Source of the DNA: Foetidibacter luteolus | GTDB lineage: Bacteria > Bacteroidota > Bacteroidia > Chitinophagales > Chitinophagaceae | DNA: 64,000 bases | Reading direction: 5' to 3' | Assembly: GCF_009650435.1 (NCBI RefSeq) | Contig: NZ_VVIP01000013.1 | Location: 72,771-136,770 of the forward strand | Part shown: positions 33,955 through 43,320 of the stretch, one piece after another | How positions within the stretch are numbered: position 1 is the stretch's first letter | Layout of the letters: each line of letters opens with the position of its first letter | The notes under the pieces: model-generated | Seen by the model: only the letters and a program-made list of their open reading frames with translations | Told to the model about the DNA's origin: nothing | The model's database searches: none | Program-made: the position numbers and the translations under genes

Positions 33955-36900
33955 TTAGAAGGTTACTGAAACACCAGTATTAATAATCTTAGCCTGCGGA
34001 TAATACTGGAAACTGCTGTTAACTGATTCCGGGTCAAAAATGTCCTGTTTTGCCCAGGTAATCATATTAAGGCCGTTTACATATACCCTAAGGCTGCTGA
34101 TACCTACTTTCTTACCAATTTCCGAAGGAAGTGTATAACCAATTTCAAAGTTCTTCAAACGTAAATAGTTTGTGTTCATCATGTAATAGGTATTGCGGTT
34201 GGAGAAATATTGGTTATTCCTGTCTACCGTACGTGGATCAACAGAACTTGGATTATCCACAGTCCAGCGATGATCGTAAGTGTATTTCAGATAATTACCG
34301 ATTGTTCCGGATTCTGTTTGTACAAACAACTCACCCCCGGTAGCCCCCTGGAAGAGGATAGACAAATCGAAGTTTTTATATTGCGCCCCTATTACCAAAC
34401 CACCCTGGAAGGTAGGCTGTGTATTCTTCTCTGAACGTATCCTGTCATTACCATCAATTTTTCCGTCCCCGTTGATGTCTTTAAATTTCATACTTCCCGG
34501 AAACAGTTTACCTGCACCTCCTACACCACTGTAATCCAGCGTATTGGCATCTACATCTTTCTGATCTTTAAATACGCCGTCATATACATAGATCAGGTTA
34601 TTATCGGCATTAAAAGGATCATTCGGAATAGGCTTGCCCGTTGTTAACTGGTAGTCTGGCCTTCCGGGAGTTTCATCCCAAAAAGTGATTTTGTTCTTGG
34701 CATAGCCACCATTAACATTTACGTTGTAGGTAAAATCTCCGGCGTTTCCGTTGTACCCAATTTTAAACTCATAGCCTTTATTAGCTACTTTTCCTATGTT
34801 TTCAGCAGGCAATTCCATACCTGTGCTCGCCGGGATAGAAGCATTCCTTCTCCACAGGATTTTAGACCTGCGGTTTTGAAAATAATCCAGTTCAACGCTT
34901 ACACGGTTGTTGAACAAAGTCGCTTCCAAACCGATATCGTAGTTGTTGGCAACTTCCCAGGTAATATTGGTGTTGGGCACGCCATTCTCACGCAGCACAG
35001 AAGTTAACTGGTTATTGATAACATAGCCGAAGTTTGAATTGGCCCTATCGCCATAAGCATAAGTGGGCAGGTAATCATATTCCCGCAAACTACCGCCAAA
35101 GTAAACCTGGTCGTTACCCAACTGGCCCCATGAACCACGAAGTTTTAAGGAGTTAACAAAACCCACATTCTTCATAAAGCCTTCTTCTGAAATTCTCCAT
35201 GCTGCAGATACGCCAGGGAAGAAACCAAAACGTTTGTCTTTGGGGAACATGTAAGAACCATCATAACGCCACAAGAATTCAGCAATGTATTTTTCCTGGA
35301 AGTTATAACCAACACGGCCGAAGTAGTTAAGACGTGCCCTCTCCCACGCACTGCCGTTTGCCACCTGGTTGGTAGCACCACCGGCAAACAACTGGTCAAT
35401 ACTGGTGGACGGGAAATATTGCCTGAAAGCGCCGAACGAGTTATTGTTGGATGTTTCCTTTGTAGTTGCAGCCAGCAAAATAAGCTGATGGTCGCCGAAT
35501 TTATGATCATAAGAAACGATGGCTTCCAAAAGCACATTTAACTGGTCTTGCGTATACCTGTTAAGCGTAGCCTGTGTGGTTGGCCCTTTTTGAACCTTGG
35601 TAAGGATCGGTTCGCCGTTTCCATCATAGCCGCTAAAGGCATAGATAAACCACGGAGTAACCCAGGTTTTCCCTTGCTGAACGTATTTATCTACTGCCGC
35701 GTTACCGGTTATTTTCAAACCTGTAATCCATGGAACGGTTATTTCTACACGGCCGTTACTCTGATAGTAATAGCGGGTATCGCGGTCGTAACCTGTTTGG
35801 TTGGTTGTAATAACTACTGGCTGCTCACCATTCTCAATATCGGGGCCAGGCAAGCCATTAGGCCAGTAAGCTGGCGCATAAGGGTAACCACGCATCAACA
35901 TCCTGAAGATAGAACCTGCACTTTTTGTTGGGAAAAAGCGGTTTTCCTGCCTGGCGGTAAAGCCAAGCATGGTGCTGACATACTTGTTTACTTTGGCATC
36001 CAGGTTAACACGAACATCATACTGTTTGTAACCGGTAGCGGAATTTTTATAGTACGCATCCTGGTTCTGATACCCCAGAGAAGCCAGGTACCTTAAATTT
36101 TCCGAGCCGCCGGATAATTGCAGGTTGTGACGTGATTGGGGAGACCAATCCTTCAAGGTTTCTTTAAACCAATCTGTATTAGGATGTCCCCAGGGGTCTG
36201 ACCCATCCCGGTATTTCTGGATATCATCAGGTTTAAAGGGAGCATCAATCTTGGTGCCACCGGGGTCAGTATAACTGCCGGTTTCTTTAAATGCCGCAGT
36301 AGCTGCAGTCCATAATGAAGGGTCCAGCTTATACACTTCTATTTCGTTGGCCATCTCAGCATATTCTACAGCATTCAGCATTTTAGGAATAACTGTAGCC
36401 CTTGCCCATCCCTGGTTAAAGTTGTAAGAAAGCTGGGGCTTGCCGGATTTACCGCGCTTGGTAGTAATTAGTATAACACCGTTTGCCGCACGGGCACCGT
36501 AAATGGCGGCGGAAGCATCTTTCAAAACAGACATGCTTTCTATGTCCGCCGGGTTAAGGCGCTCCAGGCCACCTGCACGGGCAGGTATCCCATCAATTAC
36601 AATCAAGGCATCGTTATTACCCAATGTATTGGAACCCCTGATGCGGATGGTTGAACCATCATAACCGGGCTCACCGCTATTGTTAGTGGCTATTACACCT
36701 GGCAACCGGCCTGCTATTGAGTTAGAAAGGTTTACTGCAGGTGATTTTTGCAGCTCGGTACCTTTAACGCTGGCAACGGCCCCGCTGACAGTTACCCTTT
36801 TCTGGGTACCATAGCCCACCACTACAACATCGTTTAACTGGCCTGCATCGGCGGCCATAGTTACGTTTACCTGGCTTTGGGTACCTACTGTAATTTCACG

Positions 36901-37215
36901 GGTTACAAAGCCTACATAAGAAATAACAAGCACCGATTTTTCATCGGGAGCCGTAATGGTAAACTCGCCGGTTTCGTTGGTAGTGGTACCCTGCGTGGTA
37001 TTCTTGATTATCACGCTTACGTTGGCAAGAGCGGCGCCTTTGTCATCTGTAACCTTACCGGTTACCTTTCTTCCCTGGAAATAAAATTTGGGTGTTTTGC
37101 CTGAAGTTGCCTGCGGCGTTATCAGTTGCACAAGCAATGGCAGAGAGGTTACTATTAGCAATCTTAGAATTTGCCTCTTGTTTAAAAGACGGTTTTTATT
37201 AAGCAGTCTTTTCAT
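33955..37215 (-). CDS. SusC/RagA-family TonB-linked outer-membrane transporter
   Basis: An 1086-residue TonB-dependent barrel of the SusC type. After the signal region comes a carboxypeptidase-regulatory-like domain (VTGKVTDDKGAALANVSVII), then the plug with GYGTQKRVTVSGAVASV and the SusC-specific segments DIESMSVLKDASAAIYGARA and GVILITTKRG. The rest is a large beta-barrel ending in ITFW-type strands and a final aromatic residue. It imports a ligand captured by SusD using TonB energy. It is first in the minus-strand operon; a LacI-type dyad lies 44-57 bases upstream. Confidence 0.95.
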   Translation of the reverse strand: MKRLLNKNRLLNKRQILRLLIVTSLPLLVQLITPQATSGKTPKFYFQGRKVTGKVTDDKGAALANVSVIIKNTTQGTTTNETGEFTITAPDEKSVLVISYVGFVTREITVGTQSQVNVTMAADAGQLNDVVVVGYGTQKRVTVSGAVASVKGTELQKSPAVNLSNSIAGRLPGVIATNNSGEPGYDGSTIRIRGSNTLGNNDALIVIDGIPARAGGLERLNPADIESMSVLKDASAAIYGARAANGVILITTKRGKSGKPQLSYNFNQGWARATVIPKMLNAVEYAEMANEIEVYKLDPSLWTAATAAFKETGSYTDPGGTKIDAPFKPDDIQKYRDGSDPWGHPNTDWFKETLKDWSPQSRHNLQLSGGSENLRYLASLGYQNQDAYYKNSATGYKQYDVRVNLDAKVNKYVSTMLGFTARQENRFFPTKSAGSIFRMLMRGYPYAPAYWPNGLPGPDIENGEQPVVITTNQTGYDRDTRYYYQSNGRVEITVPWITGLKITGNAAVDKYVQQGKTWVTPWFIYAFSGYDGNGEPILTKVQKGPTTQATLNRYTQDQLNVLLEAIVSYDHKFGDHQLILLAATTKETSNNNSFGAFRQYFPSTSIDQLFAGGATNQVANGSAWERARLNYFGRVGYNFQEKYIAEFLWRYDGSYMFPKDKRFGFFPGVSAAWRISEEGFMKNVGFVNSLKLRGSWGQLGNDQVYFGGSLREYDYLPTYAYGDRANSNFGYVINNQLTSVLRENGVPNTNITWEVANNYDIGLEATLFNNRVSVELDYFQNRRSKILWRRNASIPASTGMELPAENIGKVANKGYEFKIGYNGNAGDFTYNVNVNGGYAKNKITFWDETPGRPDYQLTTGKPIPNDPFNADNNLIYVYDGVFKDQKDVDANTLDYSGVGGAGKLFPGSMKFKDINGDGKIDGNDRIRSEKNTQPTFQGGLVIGAQYKNFDLSILFQGATGGELFVQTESGTIGNYLKYTYDHRWTVDNPSSVDPRTVDRNNQYFSNRNTYYMMNTNYLRLKNFEIGYTLPSEIGKKVGISSLRVYVNGLNMITWAKQDIFDPESVNSSFQYYPQAKIINTGVSVTF

Positions 37216-37250
37216 AGCTTAAAGCGTATTAGTTTGGTTTGTGAATGTAT

Positions 37251-37280
37251 AGGTTAAGTGCAAACGTTTACATAAACCTA
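37251..37280 (-). promoter_or_regulatory. LacI/GalR-type operator upstream of susC
   Basis: TGCAAACGTTTACA (37259-37272) fits the LacI-family dyad TGNAANCGNTTNCA at every defined position, and AGGTT/AACCT extends the symmetry outward. It lies 44-57 bp upstream of the susC ATG. No LacI-family gene is in the window, so the regulator would act from elsewhere. Confidence 0.5.
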
Positions 37281-37844
37281 TGTGTCGTCATTGTAAAGCA
37301 TAATCATATTTGATTTTTATTTGTTTTTACTTTTTATAATGTACAATAGGGAAAAAGGGCAAGCATTACATGTATTGGGAATGCAACTAAAGAAGCCTAA
37401 AGCCTTTAAAAAAGAAATTCCTTATCAATATGTGCTACGCTAATTCACGGAAAAAGCCCAGGTGAAAAAGGGATATACCCTACAGGAAGCTTCAGGTGAC
37501 CGATAATTCAGAATTTAAACTGGCAATAAGTAGCGCTGGTGTTACTTCACTGGCTATGCATGGTGTAAATAAAGGTTTCATCTTTTGGCAAGTTTGTTAA
37601 GTAAATGTAAAAGAATTTTACGATACCAGCCTAATTTAAAATTGACAAATTGTTATCAAATTTTAACATCACTCCCATTTATTTGTCATTTTGACAATAT
37701 TAACCAAGTATTAGTGCAATTATTGCTCACCCAACACATTCTTGTGCAAATTCTCTTTACCTTATGGCAAATAAAACTTGATTAAATGTGAATTTAACAT
37801 TTTCTAAGCCCGTTAGGTAATATACAGCAGGTACTACCAGGGCT
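37281..37844. other. Intergenic, A+T-rich, no gene seen
   Basis: Long spacer upstream of susC. Apart from the operator and possible promoter elements near susC, I see no open frame with coding character, no tRNA and no strong repeat before the module at 37845. Confidence 0.5.
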
Positions 37845-37930
37845 AAAAAGCCCGGCAGTGTATCCAGCCGTTGAAGAGTGCGACGCAAGTAAAGCCCCAT
37901 GCATGCTCGCCTGCCGGGCCCATAATTTTT
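37845..37930 (+). repeat. GTGCGACGCAA / GGGCCCAT repeat, copy
   Basis: GGGCTAAAAAGCCC, then GTTGAAGAGTGCGACGCAAG, a variable 20-bp middle and GCCTGCCGGGCCCATAATTT. It ends 3 bp from the stop codon of the adjacent metallo-hydrolase gene. Confidence 0.7.
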
Positions 37931-37932
37931 TC

Positions 37933-39336
37933 TTATCCTAAACCGTAAACCTCATGGCGCTCGGGTATGCGAACGTTCTGCAATCCTTTTTTTAATAACC
38001 TGCGTTGAAACTCCTCCTGCACATCGAATTCGCCATGTACTAAAAACAGGGTTTTTATAAGCGACAGATCCTGACAGGCCAAAAACTGGCAAAGGTCATC
38101 ATAATCGCCGTGGGCACTCATGCTGCGCATAACGCCCACCTCGGCTTTTACATCAAAGTATTCTCCAAATATGCGCACCTGCTTGGCGCCATTCATCAAC
38201 CGGCCACCCAGGGATGATGGTTCGCAATAACCTACAATCAAAATTGTATTTTCCCCGTCGCCAATATTGTTCATTATATGGTGCTTTATCCTTCCCGCAT
38301 CGGCCATGCCGCTGGCCGAAATAATAATGCATGGCCCATGATATTCGTTTATCAGTTTACTTTCATCAGAGGTCTTAATAAAGTGCAGGCCGTCAAAACC
38401 AAAAGGGTCATCATCTACCTGCAGCAATTTTTGAATGCGGTTATTAAAATTTTCAGGATGGCTTTTTACCACATCTGTGGCTTCGCGGCTTAGCGGGCTA
38501 TCAACAAAAACCGGAATACGGGGCAGCCTTTTTTCTATGCTTAACTGGTTTAGAAAGTATAATAGTTCCTGTGTGCGGCCAACACTAAAGGCTGGAATGA
38601 TTAGCTTGCCTTTCTTTTGAACGCATGTTTTTTCTATCCACTTATGCAGCATGTCGGCTGTTTCAAAAATATCTTCATGCAGGCTGCTGCCGTAAGTGCT
38701 TTCCAGTATAATGTAATCCGCCTGGGGAAAAGTATCGGGGCTCCGCAAAATAATATCGCGGTACCTGCCTACATCCCCACTAAAGCTTACCTGTGTTGTT
38801 TCGCCATCTTCCTTCACACGCAGGTGCACCGCCGCGCTGCCTATTATGTGGCCGGCATCGGTATACAGTACTTCTATATCTTTCTCTATGGCAAACCACT
38901 CACCATAGTTAACCGTTTCAAACAGCGGCAATGCATCCTGTGCGTCCTGCGGTGTATATAAAGGTTCAATGGGCGGTTTACCCTGCCTGGCTCTTTTCTT
39001 ATTGATGAACCGTATATCGTCCCGTTGTATCTCGGCTGAGTCTTCCAATAATATTACAGCAAGGTCTTTTGTGGCAGGGGTACAGAATATTTTGCCCCTG
39101 AAACCATCTTTTACCAACTTGGGTATAAGGCCGGAGTGATCTATATGCGCATGAGACAGCAACAGGTAATCTACTTTATCTGCTTCAAAACCAAATTCCG
39201 CATTCATGGCATCTGTTTCCTGGCCCATGCCCTGGAACAGGCCACAATCCAGTAATACCTGCTTACCGTTCTTTAATGTTATCAAATGTTTTGAACCTGT
39301 AACTGTTCTGGCTGCTCCGTGAAACGCTATTTTCAT
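37933..39336 (-). CDS. Metallo-beta-lactamase/beta-CASP hydrolase with RMMBL domain
   Basis: A 467-residue CPSF73/YsiH-type nuclease-like protein. Motif 2 is HAHIDH, motif 3 DAGHIIGSAAVHL and motif 4 SGDVGR. The inserted beta-CASP domain has FSVGRTQELLYFL and GPCIIISASGMADAGRI. The C-terminal RMMBL segment has SMSAHGDYDDL and LVHGE. Such proteins cleave RNA with two zinc ions, though substrates in Bacteroidota are largely unknown. ATG 39336 (MKIAFHGAARTVTGS) is the family start; the frame to 39384 adds a tail overlapping intergenic sequence. Confidence 0.92.
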   Translation of the reverse strand: MKIAFHGAARTVTGSKHLITLKNGKQVLLDCGLFQGMGQETDAMNAEFGFEADKVDYLLLSHAHIDHSGLIPKLVKDGFRGKIFCTPATKDLAVILLEDSAEIQRDDIRFINKKRARQGKPPIEPLYTPQDAQDALPLFETVNYGEWFAIEKDIEVLYTDAGHIIGSAAVHLRVKEDGETTQVSFSGDVGRYRDIILRSPDTFPQADYIILESTYGSSLHEDIFETADMLHKWIEKTCVQKKGKLIIPAFSVGRTQELLYFLNQLSIEKRLPRIPVFVDSPLSREATDVVKSHPENFNNRIQKLLQVDDDPFGFDGLHFIKTSDESKLINEYHGPCIIISASGMADAGRIKHHIMNNIGDGENTILIVGYCEPSSLGGRLMNGAKQVRIFGEYFDVKAEVGVMRSMSAHGDYDDLCQFLACQDLSLIKTLFLVHGEFDVQEEFQRRLLKKGLQNVRIPERHEVYGLG

Positions 39337-39394
39337 GGGAAGTTTTTTTTGTTCTGTAAAATCCTTTATTACTATATGCCGCATGCGGCATTAT

Positions 39395-39480
39395 TATTTT
39401 TATGGGCCCGGCTTAAGATACATGTATGAGGCTTTACTTGCGTCGCACTCTTGTACGCTTTGTCCGCTACGCAACAACAT
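39395..39480 (-). repeat. GTGCGACGCAA / GGGCCCAT repeat, inverted copy
   Basis: TTTTTATGGGCCCGGC, a short middle, and CTTGCGTCGCACTCTTGTAC, ending with a TCCGCTACGCAACA segment. It occupies part of the 39337-39714 spacer between divergent genes; the rest of that spacer shows nothing recognisable. Confidence 0.7.
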
Positions 39481-39714
39481 AAACCAACATCCATCAACAT
39501 TGTCATGCAGGATGTGAGCGGTATTTATTTGCCACACTAACTGCAACAAAAGCAAAGGCATAACCGAACATACAAAAGAAGAAATATTTATTGCAAAAAA
39601 GAATAAAAATTATGGTTGTTCCTGTTTTTATTCTTTAACTTAACATTGTGTAACTGATTGACTTGTCAATGCCGATGGATTTGTTTATTTCCCCGTAGCA
39701 AAAAACCTTGTCAA

Positions 39715-40098
39715 ATGAATAACAGTACCGTTTCCCGCCTCGCAACCATTGTGTTCGCTATTGTAATTGCCGTATTTGGCATCATCCATTTTAAAGACCC
39801 GGATGTTATCGCAGTAAGGGTTCCAGACTTTATACCCGGTGATAAATTATGGGTATACTTTGTTGGCGCCTGCCTTATACTGGCCGCTATTGCATTTCTG
39901 CTGGATAAAAAGGCAAAGCTTGCAGGATTTTTACTGGCAGCGCTGCTGGTAATATTCGTGCTTACCGTGCATTTGCCGGGCTATTTAAATACTGCGGACA
40001 GAGAACAGCAGTTTTTATCTTTCATGAACCTGCTGAAAGATACCGGGCTTGCTGCCGGTGCATTGTTAATTGCCTCCAGGGCTGCTGCAAGTGAATAA
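39715..40098 (+). CDS. Small DoxX-like integral membrane protein
   Basis: A 127-residue protein with four hydrophobic helices (about 8-25, 48-65, 70-90, 105-122). The arrangement and the first-helix motif VFGIIHFKDP followed by IPGDKLWVYFVGACLI match DoxX/DoxD-like proteins. No enzymatic role can be read from it. ATG 39715 starts just before the first helix; the longer frame begins in the leader. It stands between two spacers, with a bidirectional terminator downstream. Confidence 0.75.
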   Translation: MNNSTVSRLATIVFAIVIAVFGIIHFKDPDVIAVRVPDFIPGDKLWVYFVGACLILAAIAFLLDKKAKLAGFLLAALLVIFVLTVHLPGYLNTADREQQFLSFMNLLKDTGLAAGALLIASRAAASE

Positions 40099-40204
40099 TA
40101 AGGGATAGCGAAGCGTATGATGCCTAAACCATATAACTGCTTTATTACCATTTTTGCAGGTGAGCATTTCACCGGCAGGGTTTGTTATACCATATACCAA
40201 AGTT

Positions 40205-40237
40205 AAAAAGCCCGGTTGCATTACGCCCGGGCTTTTT
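40205..40237. terminator. Bidirectional terminator between DoxX-like and DUF4442 genes
   Basis: AAAAAGCCCGG...CCGGGCTTTTTT, a 7-bp GC stem with A-run and T-run on opposite sides, lies between two convergent genes. Confidence 0.8.
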
Positions 40238-40251
40238 TATGTGGCTTTCTT

Positions 40252-40737
40252 TCACATACGTGCTTTAAAGCTCCATTCATAATACAGTTCTGCTACCAGC
40301 ACACCATCCTGGTTTACAGCAGCGGAATAACACTTTACTTCTGTTGGTTTATTTGTTGCCACAGCAGCCAAGATAGCATCCTTTACCACATCACCATCGC
40401 TGCAGGTAAACAAAATTTTGCCGGTTGCCTTTTTGTGAAACACTGCTTCTGTTTTTACCAGCAACATGCTTACGGATGGCTGCCGCTTGTACAAATGCCC
40501 CATGCATAAAACGCCGGTGCTTACTTCGGCAGCTATGGCCATAATACCAAAGTAAAGAGACCGGAAAGGATTTTTATTGAACCATTTATACCTTACCGAA
40601 ATAACGGCCTGGTGCTCTGTAAGCATCTCAATCTTTATACCTGCCAGCCATGCGGAAGGCAGGTTGCCCAGCATAAACAGCCTGAACTTTAGAGGATGCA
40701 TTATCTGTTTGCGGAATAGTTGGAATTGTGTACCCAA
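40252..40737 (-). CDS. DUF4442 hotdog-fold protein (thioesterase-like)
   Basis: A 161-residue member of the DUF4442 group of hotdog-fold proteins. Visible markers are HPLKFRLFMLGNLPSAWLAGIKIE, the PFRSLYFGIMAIAAEVSTG helix with a catalytic-type acidic residue, and a C-terminal pair of strands. Relatives are annotated as thioesterases without proven substrate. The frame starts with TTG 40737; ATG 40701 would remove FRKQI, which looks like the normal N-terminal helix, so I prefer TTG but only moderately. Confidence 0.8.
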   Translation of the reverse strand: MGTQFQLFRKQIMHPLKFRLFMLGNLPSAWLAGIKIEMLTEHQAVISVRYKWFNKNPFRSLYFGIMAIAAEVSTGVLCMGHLYKRQPSVSMLLVKTEAVFHKKATGKILFTCSDGDVVKDAILAAVATNKPTEVKCYSAAVNQDGVLVAELYYEWSFKARM

Positions 40738-40834
40738 AACAAACGGTTTTGAAGCAAGTTAGCATAATTACAAAAGCACACATTTTAAAAATGCTGCCAC
40801 ATGTGTAACTTTAAACAACACCAAAAAACGCTTT

Positions 40835-41278
40835 ATGACAGCAACCCATGCGATACCTGTACGCTTTGTGTTTACAGTGTTACTAATGCTTAGTATTTAC
40901 ACCTCTGATGCACAGGATGGCGCCTCAAAATATTTTACTGTAGAAAACTACTATAAAGTAAAATGGGGCTTTGCTGAAGAATTTATCAACCTGTGGAAAG
41001 CCAATCATTATCCTCTTTTGAAAATGGCGCAGGAAAAGGGCGACATCATCAGCGTAACGGCTGAAACACCCATATTGCACAGCGGAGAAGATACCCGCTG
41101 GGATTTTAAGGTTACCATCGTTTTTAAAACTGTTGAACTGGCCTTTGCGCCAGACCTTACCACGCCCTACAAAGCACAGTTGTACCCAGACAGTGCAAAG
41201 TTAGCCAGGGATGAGCAGCACAGGTTTAAACTTTTGATTTCCCATTGGGATGTTATGACGGAAAAGGTTGCATTATAG
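40835..41278 (+). CDS. Secreted protein of unknown function
   Basis: A 147-residue protein with a signal peptide (residues 1-27, ending SDAQ). The mature part begins YFTVENYYKVKWGFAEEFINLWKANHYPLL, which looks like an alpha/beta ferredoxin-type fold similar to dabb/NIPSNAP-like domains, but I cannot confirm the family. TAACTTTA shortly before the start could be a -7 box. Followed by a PhzF gene 80 bp away. Confidence 0.7.
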   Translation: MTATHAIPVRFVFTVLLMLSIYTSDAQDGASKYFTVENYYKVKWGFAEEFINLWKANHYPLLKMAQEKGDIISVTAETPILHSGEDTRWDFKVTIVFKTVELAFAPDLTTPYKAQLYPDSAKLARDEQHRFKLLISHWDVMTEKVAL

Positions 41279-41358
41279 GAGGGCCTTACCGTTTATCCAT
41301 ACATGAGGCTGGCAAATACAGCATCTCATTTAACTTGCGGTTCACTTATAATAGCGAG

Positions 41359-42159
41359 ATGAAAAAATTACCCATTTACCAGGCCGATGCTTTTACCAAC
41401 AAAATGTTTGGTGGTAACCCAGCCGCAGTGTGCCCGCTGGAAGAATGGCTTCCGGATAATATTATGCAACAGGTAGCCGCTGAAAATAACCTGGCAGAAA
41501 CCTGCTTTATTGTAAAGGAAGGTGAAGAATACCGCATAAGATGGTTTACCCCTGCTGTAGAAGTTAAGCTTTGCGGGCACGCCACTCTTGCATCTGCCCA
41601 TATATTCTATACTGAACTGGGTTATGACAACAGCGAGATTGCTTTTAATTCTTTAAGCGGCGTTTTAAAAGTAACCAGGAAAGAGCCGGGATTGTACACG
41701 CTTGATTTTCCGGCCGACCCGCCTGTAGCAACGGAAGAAATACCGGCAGAAATTTTTGAAGGGCTGCATATACAACCGGCGCCTGTTTTTAAAACGTCTT
41801 TTGACTATATGGTGGTACTCGCAAACCAGGAAGAAGTTGAGGCGCTTGTACCGGATTTTAAAACTTTGAGTGCCATTAAAGCAAGAGGGGTAATTGCTAC
41901 AGCCGCAGGCAATGGGGCTGATTTTGTTTCCAGGTGCTTTTTTCCGCAGAGCGGCATAGATGAAGACCCAGTTACCGGTTCAGCACATACAGCTACCGTT
42001 GCGTATTGGGCGCAACGGCTGGGTAAAAATAAACTGCAGGCCATACAACTATCCAAACGTAAAGGCCATCTTGATTGTGAACTTAGGGGCAACCGTGTTT
42101 TAATGAGCGGTAACGCGGTTACTTATCTTAAGGGCGAATACTATATTGATGAAGCGTAA
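41359..42159 (+). CDS. PhzF family isomerase
   Basis: A 266-residue two-domain protein of the PhzF/diaminopimelate-epimerase fold. Hallmarks are YQADAFTNKMFGGNPAAVCPL at the N-terminus, NLAETCFI with the proposed catalytic glutamate, FTPAVEVKLCGHAT, and DEDPVTGSAHT in the second domain. PhzF proper isomerises a phenazine precursor, but most homologues outside phenazine clusters have unknown substrates, and no phenazine genes are here. Start at ATG 41359; the longer frame overlaps the previous gene. Confidence 0.9.
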   Translation: MKKLPIYQADAFTNKMFGGNPAAVCPLEEWLPDNIMQQVAAENNLAETCFIVKEGEEYRIRWFTPAVEVKLCGHATLASAHIFYTELGYDNSEIAFNSLSGVLKVTRKEPGLYTLDFPADPPVATEEIPAEIFEGLHIQPAPVFKTSFDYMVVLANQEEVEALVPDFKTLSAIKARGVIATAAGNGADFVSRCFFPQSGIDEDPVTGSAHTATVAYWAQRLGKNKLQAIQLSKRKGHLDCELRGNRVLMSGNAVTYLKGEYYIDEA

Positions 42160-42202
42160 TGGCTATAAGACCAAGCCAGGAACAATATTGTTTGCAGGGT
42201 GC

Positions 42203-42943
42203 TTACAAGCCAAACCTTGAAAGAAAATCTTCTTTGCGCCGTACAGCCACCTCAACAGTAGAGCCATCTGCCATAACCAGGTATCCACCCCTGCCTTTGT
42301 AATAACGGGTAATACAGTTTACATTAACGATATAAGAATGGTGAACACGGCAGAAAGTATGCGCAGGCAACAAAATTTCGTACTCTTTTATTGATTGGCT
42401 GGACGTAAAAACCTGCCTTTCCCGGGTATGTATTTCTGTGTAAGCCCCCTTAGCCCTGCAGTACACAATGTCATTAGCCTCCAAAAAGCAAACACCATCC
42501 ATTAAAGGCAGTGCAAGCCGGGTATTGGCAGTTTTATACAAGGCCTGCATAACGGCTGAAAGCTGCCTGTCAAAGCGTTTTTGCTTAACCTGCTGTTCAG
42601 CCTTGTACAGCACATTTATTACGCTTGGCAGGGTAATTGGCTTAAGAATGTAATCAAGTACATTACAACCAAAACGGTGGCGCAGATTTCTTTCTGTCCC
42701 GGTTACAAACACCAGTTCACTGCCCGCACTCATCATTTCTTCAACCAGCCTGAAAGCCGCATTACCGGGCATATCAATGTCAATAAAAATCACATCCGGC
42801 TTGCTGCAGTTAACCAACGCAAGTGTTGCTTCGGAACATTTGGTACCCGCCACAGAAAATACATCCGCACAGTAATTCTTTAAAAGGTTCAGGAGAATAT
42901 CCGCATTCTCTGATCCGTCATCAATCAAAACCGCTTTAAGCAT
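42203..42943 (-). CDS. LytTR-type response regulator
   Basis: A 246-residue response regulator: receiver domain at 1-120 with acidic pocket DD (8-9), phosphoacceptor Asp55 in VIFIDIDMPG, and lysine in DYILKPI. The LytTR DNA-binding domain is at about 140-246 (ANDIVYCRAKGAYTEIHTRE; FCRVHHSYIVNVNCITRYYKG). A histidine kinase is normally adjacent, but none is encoded within several kilobases, so this is an orphan regulator. Confidence 0.9.
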   Translation of the reverse strand: MLKAVLIDDGSENADILLNLLKNYCADVFSVAGTKCSEATLALVNCSKPDVIFIDIDMPGNAAFRLVEEMMSAGSELVFVTGTERNLRHRFGCNVLDYILKPITLPSVINVLYKAEQQVKQKRFDRQLSAVMQALYKTANTRLALPLMDGVCFLEANDIVYCRAKGAYTEIHTRERQVFTSSQSIKEYEILLPAHTFCRVHHSYIVNVNCITRYYKGRGGYLVMADGSTVEVAVRRKEDFLSRFGL

Positions 42944-43320
42944 TTTATACAGGGTTATAGATTAAATACAATATGTTTCATACGGCAACGCACGAAAATT
43001 TCATTTAAGCTTACGGGGAATTAATGAATGCCTGGCCAAATACAGGCCAGTTACCCGGCTAAACCGGTGCTACTTTTTTTTACAGTAAATGACATTGGAT
43101 TTTAAAATGCAGAATGGTGGGAGCGCAAAAATAATAAAACCTAAGCTACCTGCAAGACTTCGAAAACAACAATTTTATGTTTTTAACCAAGCCTCCTTTT
43201 TACTGGTGCCATGCTGCTTAACCTATGTAAAAATCAAGAGATACCATTTTTACATAACATTACATCAAACTTTTTCCACTTAGCTTAATGCCCTACTTTC
43301 GCCGGCAACAAAAAAGCAGC
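42944..43320. other. Intergenic, nothing recognised
   Basis: The spacer between divergent genes shows no gene, RNA or repeat I can support. Promoters of the two flanking genes must lie here, but no full consensus is visible. Confidence 0.45.

Noticed and set aside
41359..42159. Phenazine biosynthesis role for the PhzF protein
   Set aside because: No other phenazine genes are present, and PhzF-like proteins are widespread with unknown substrates.
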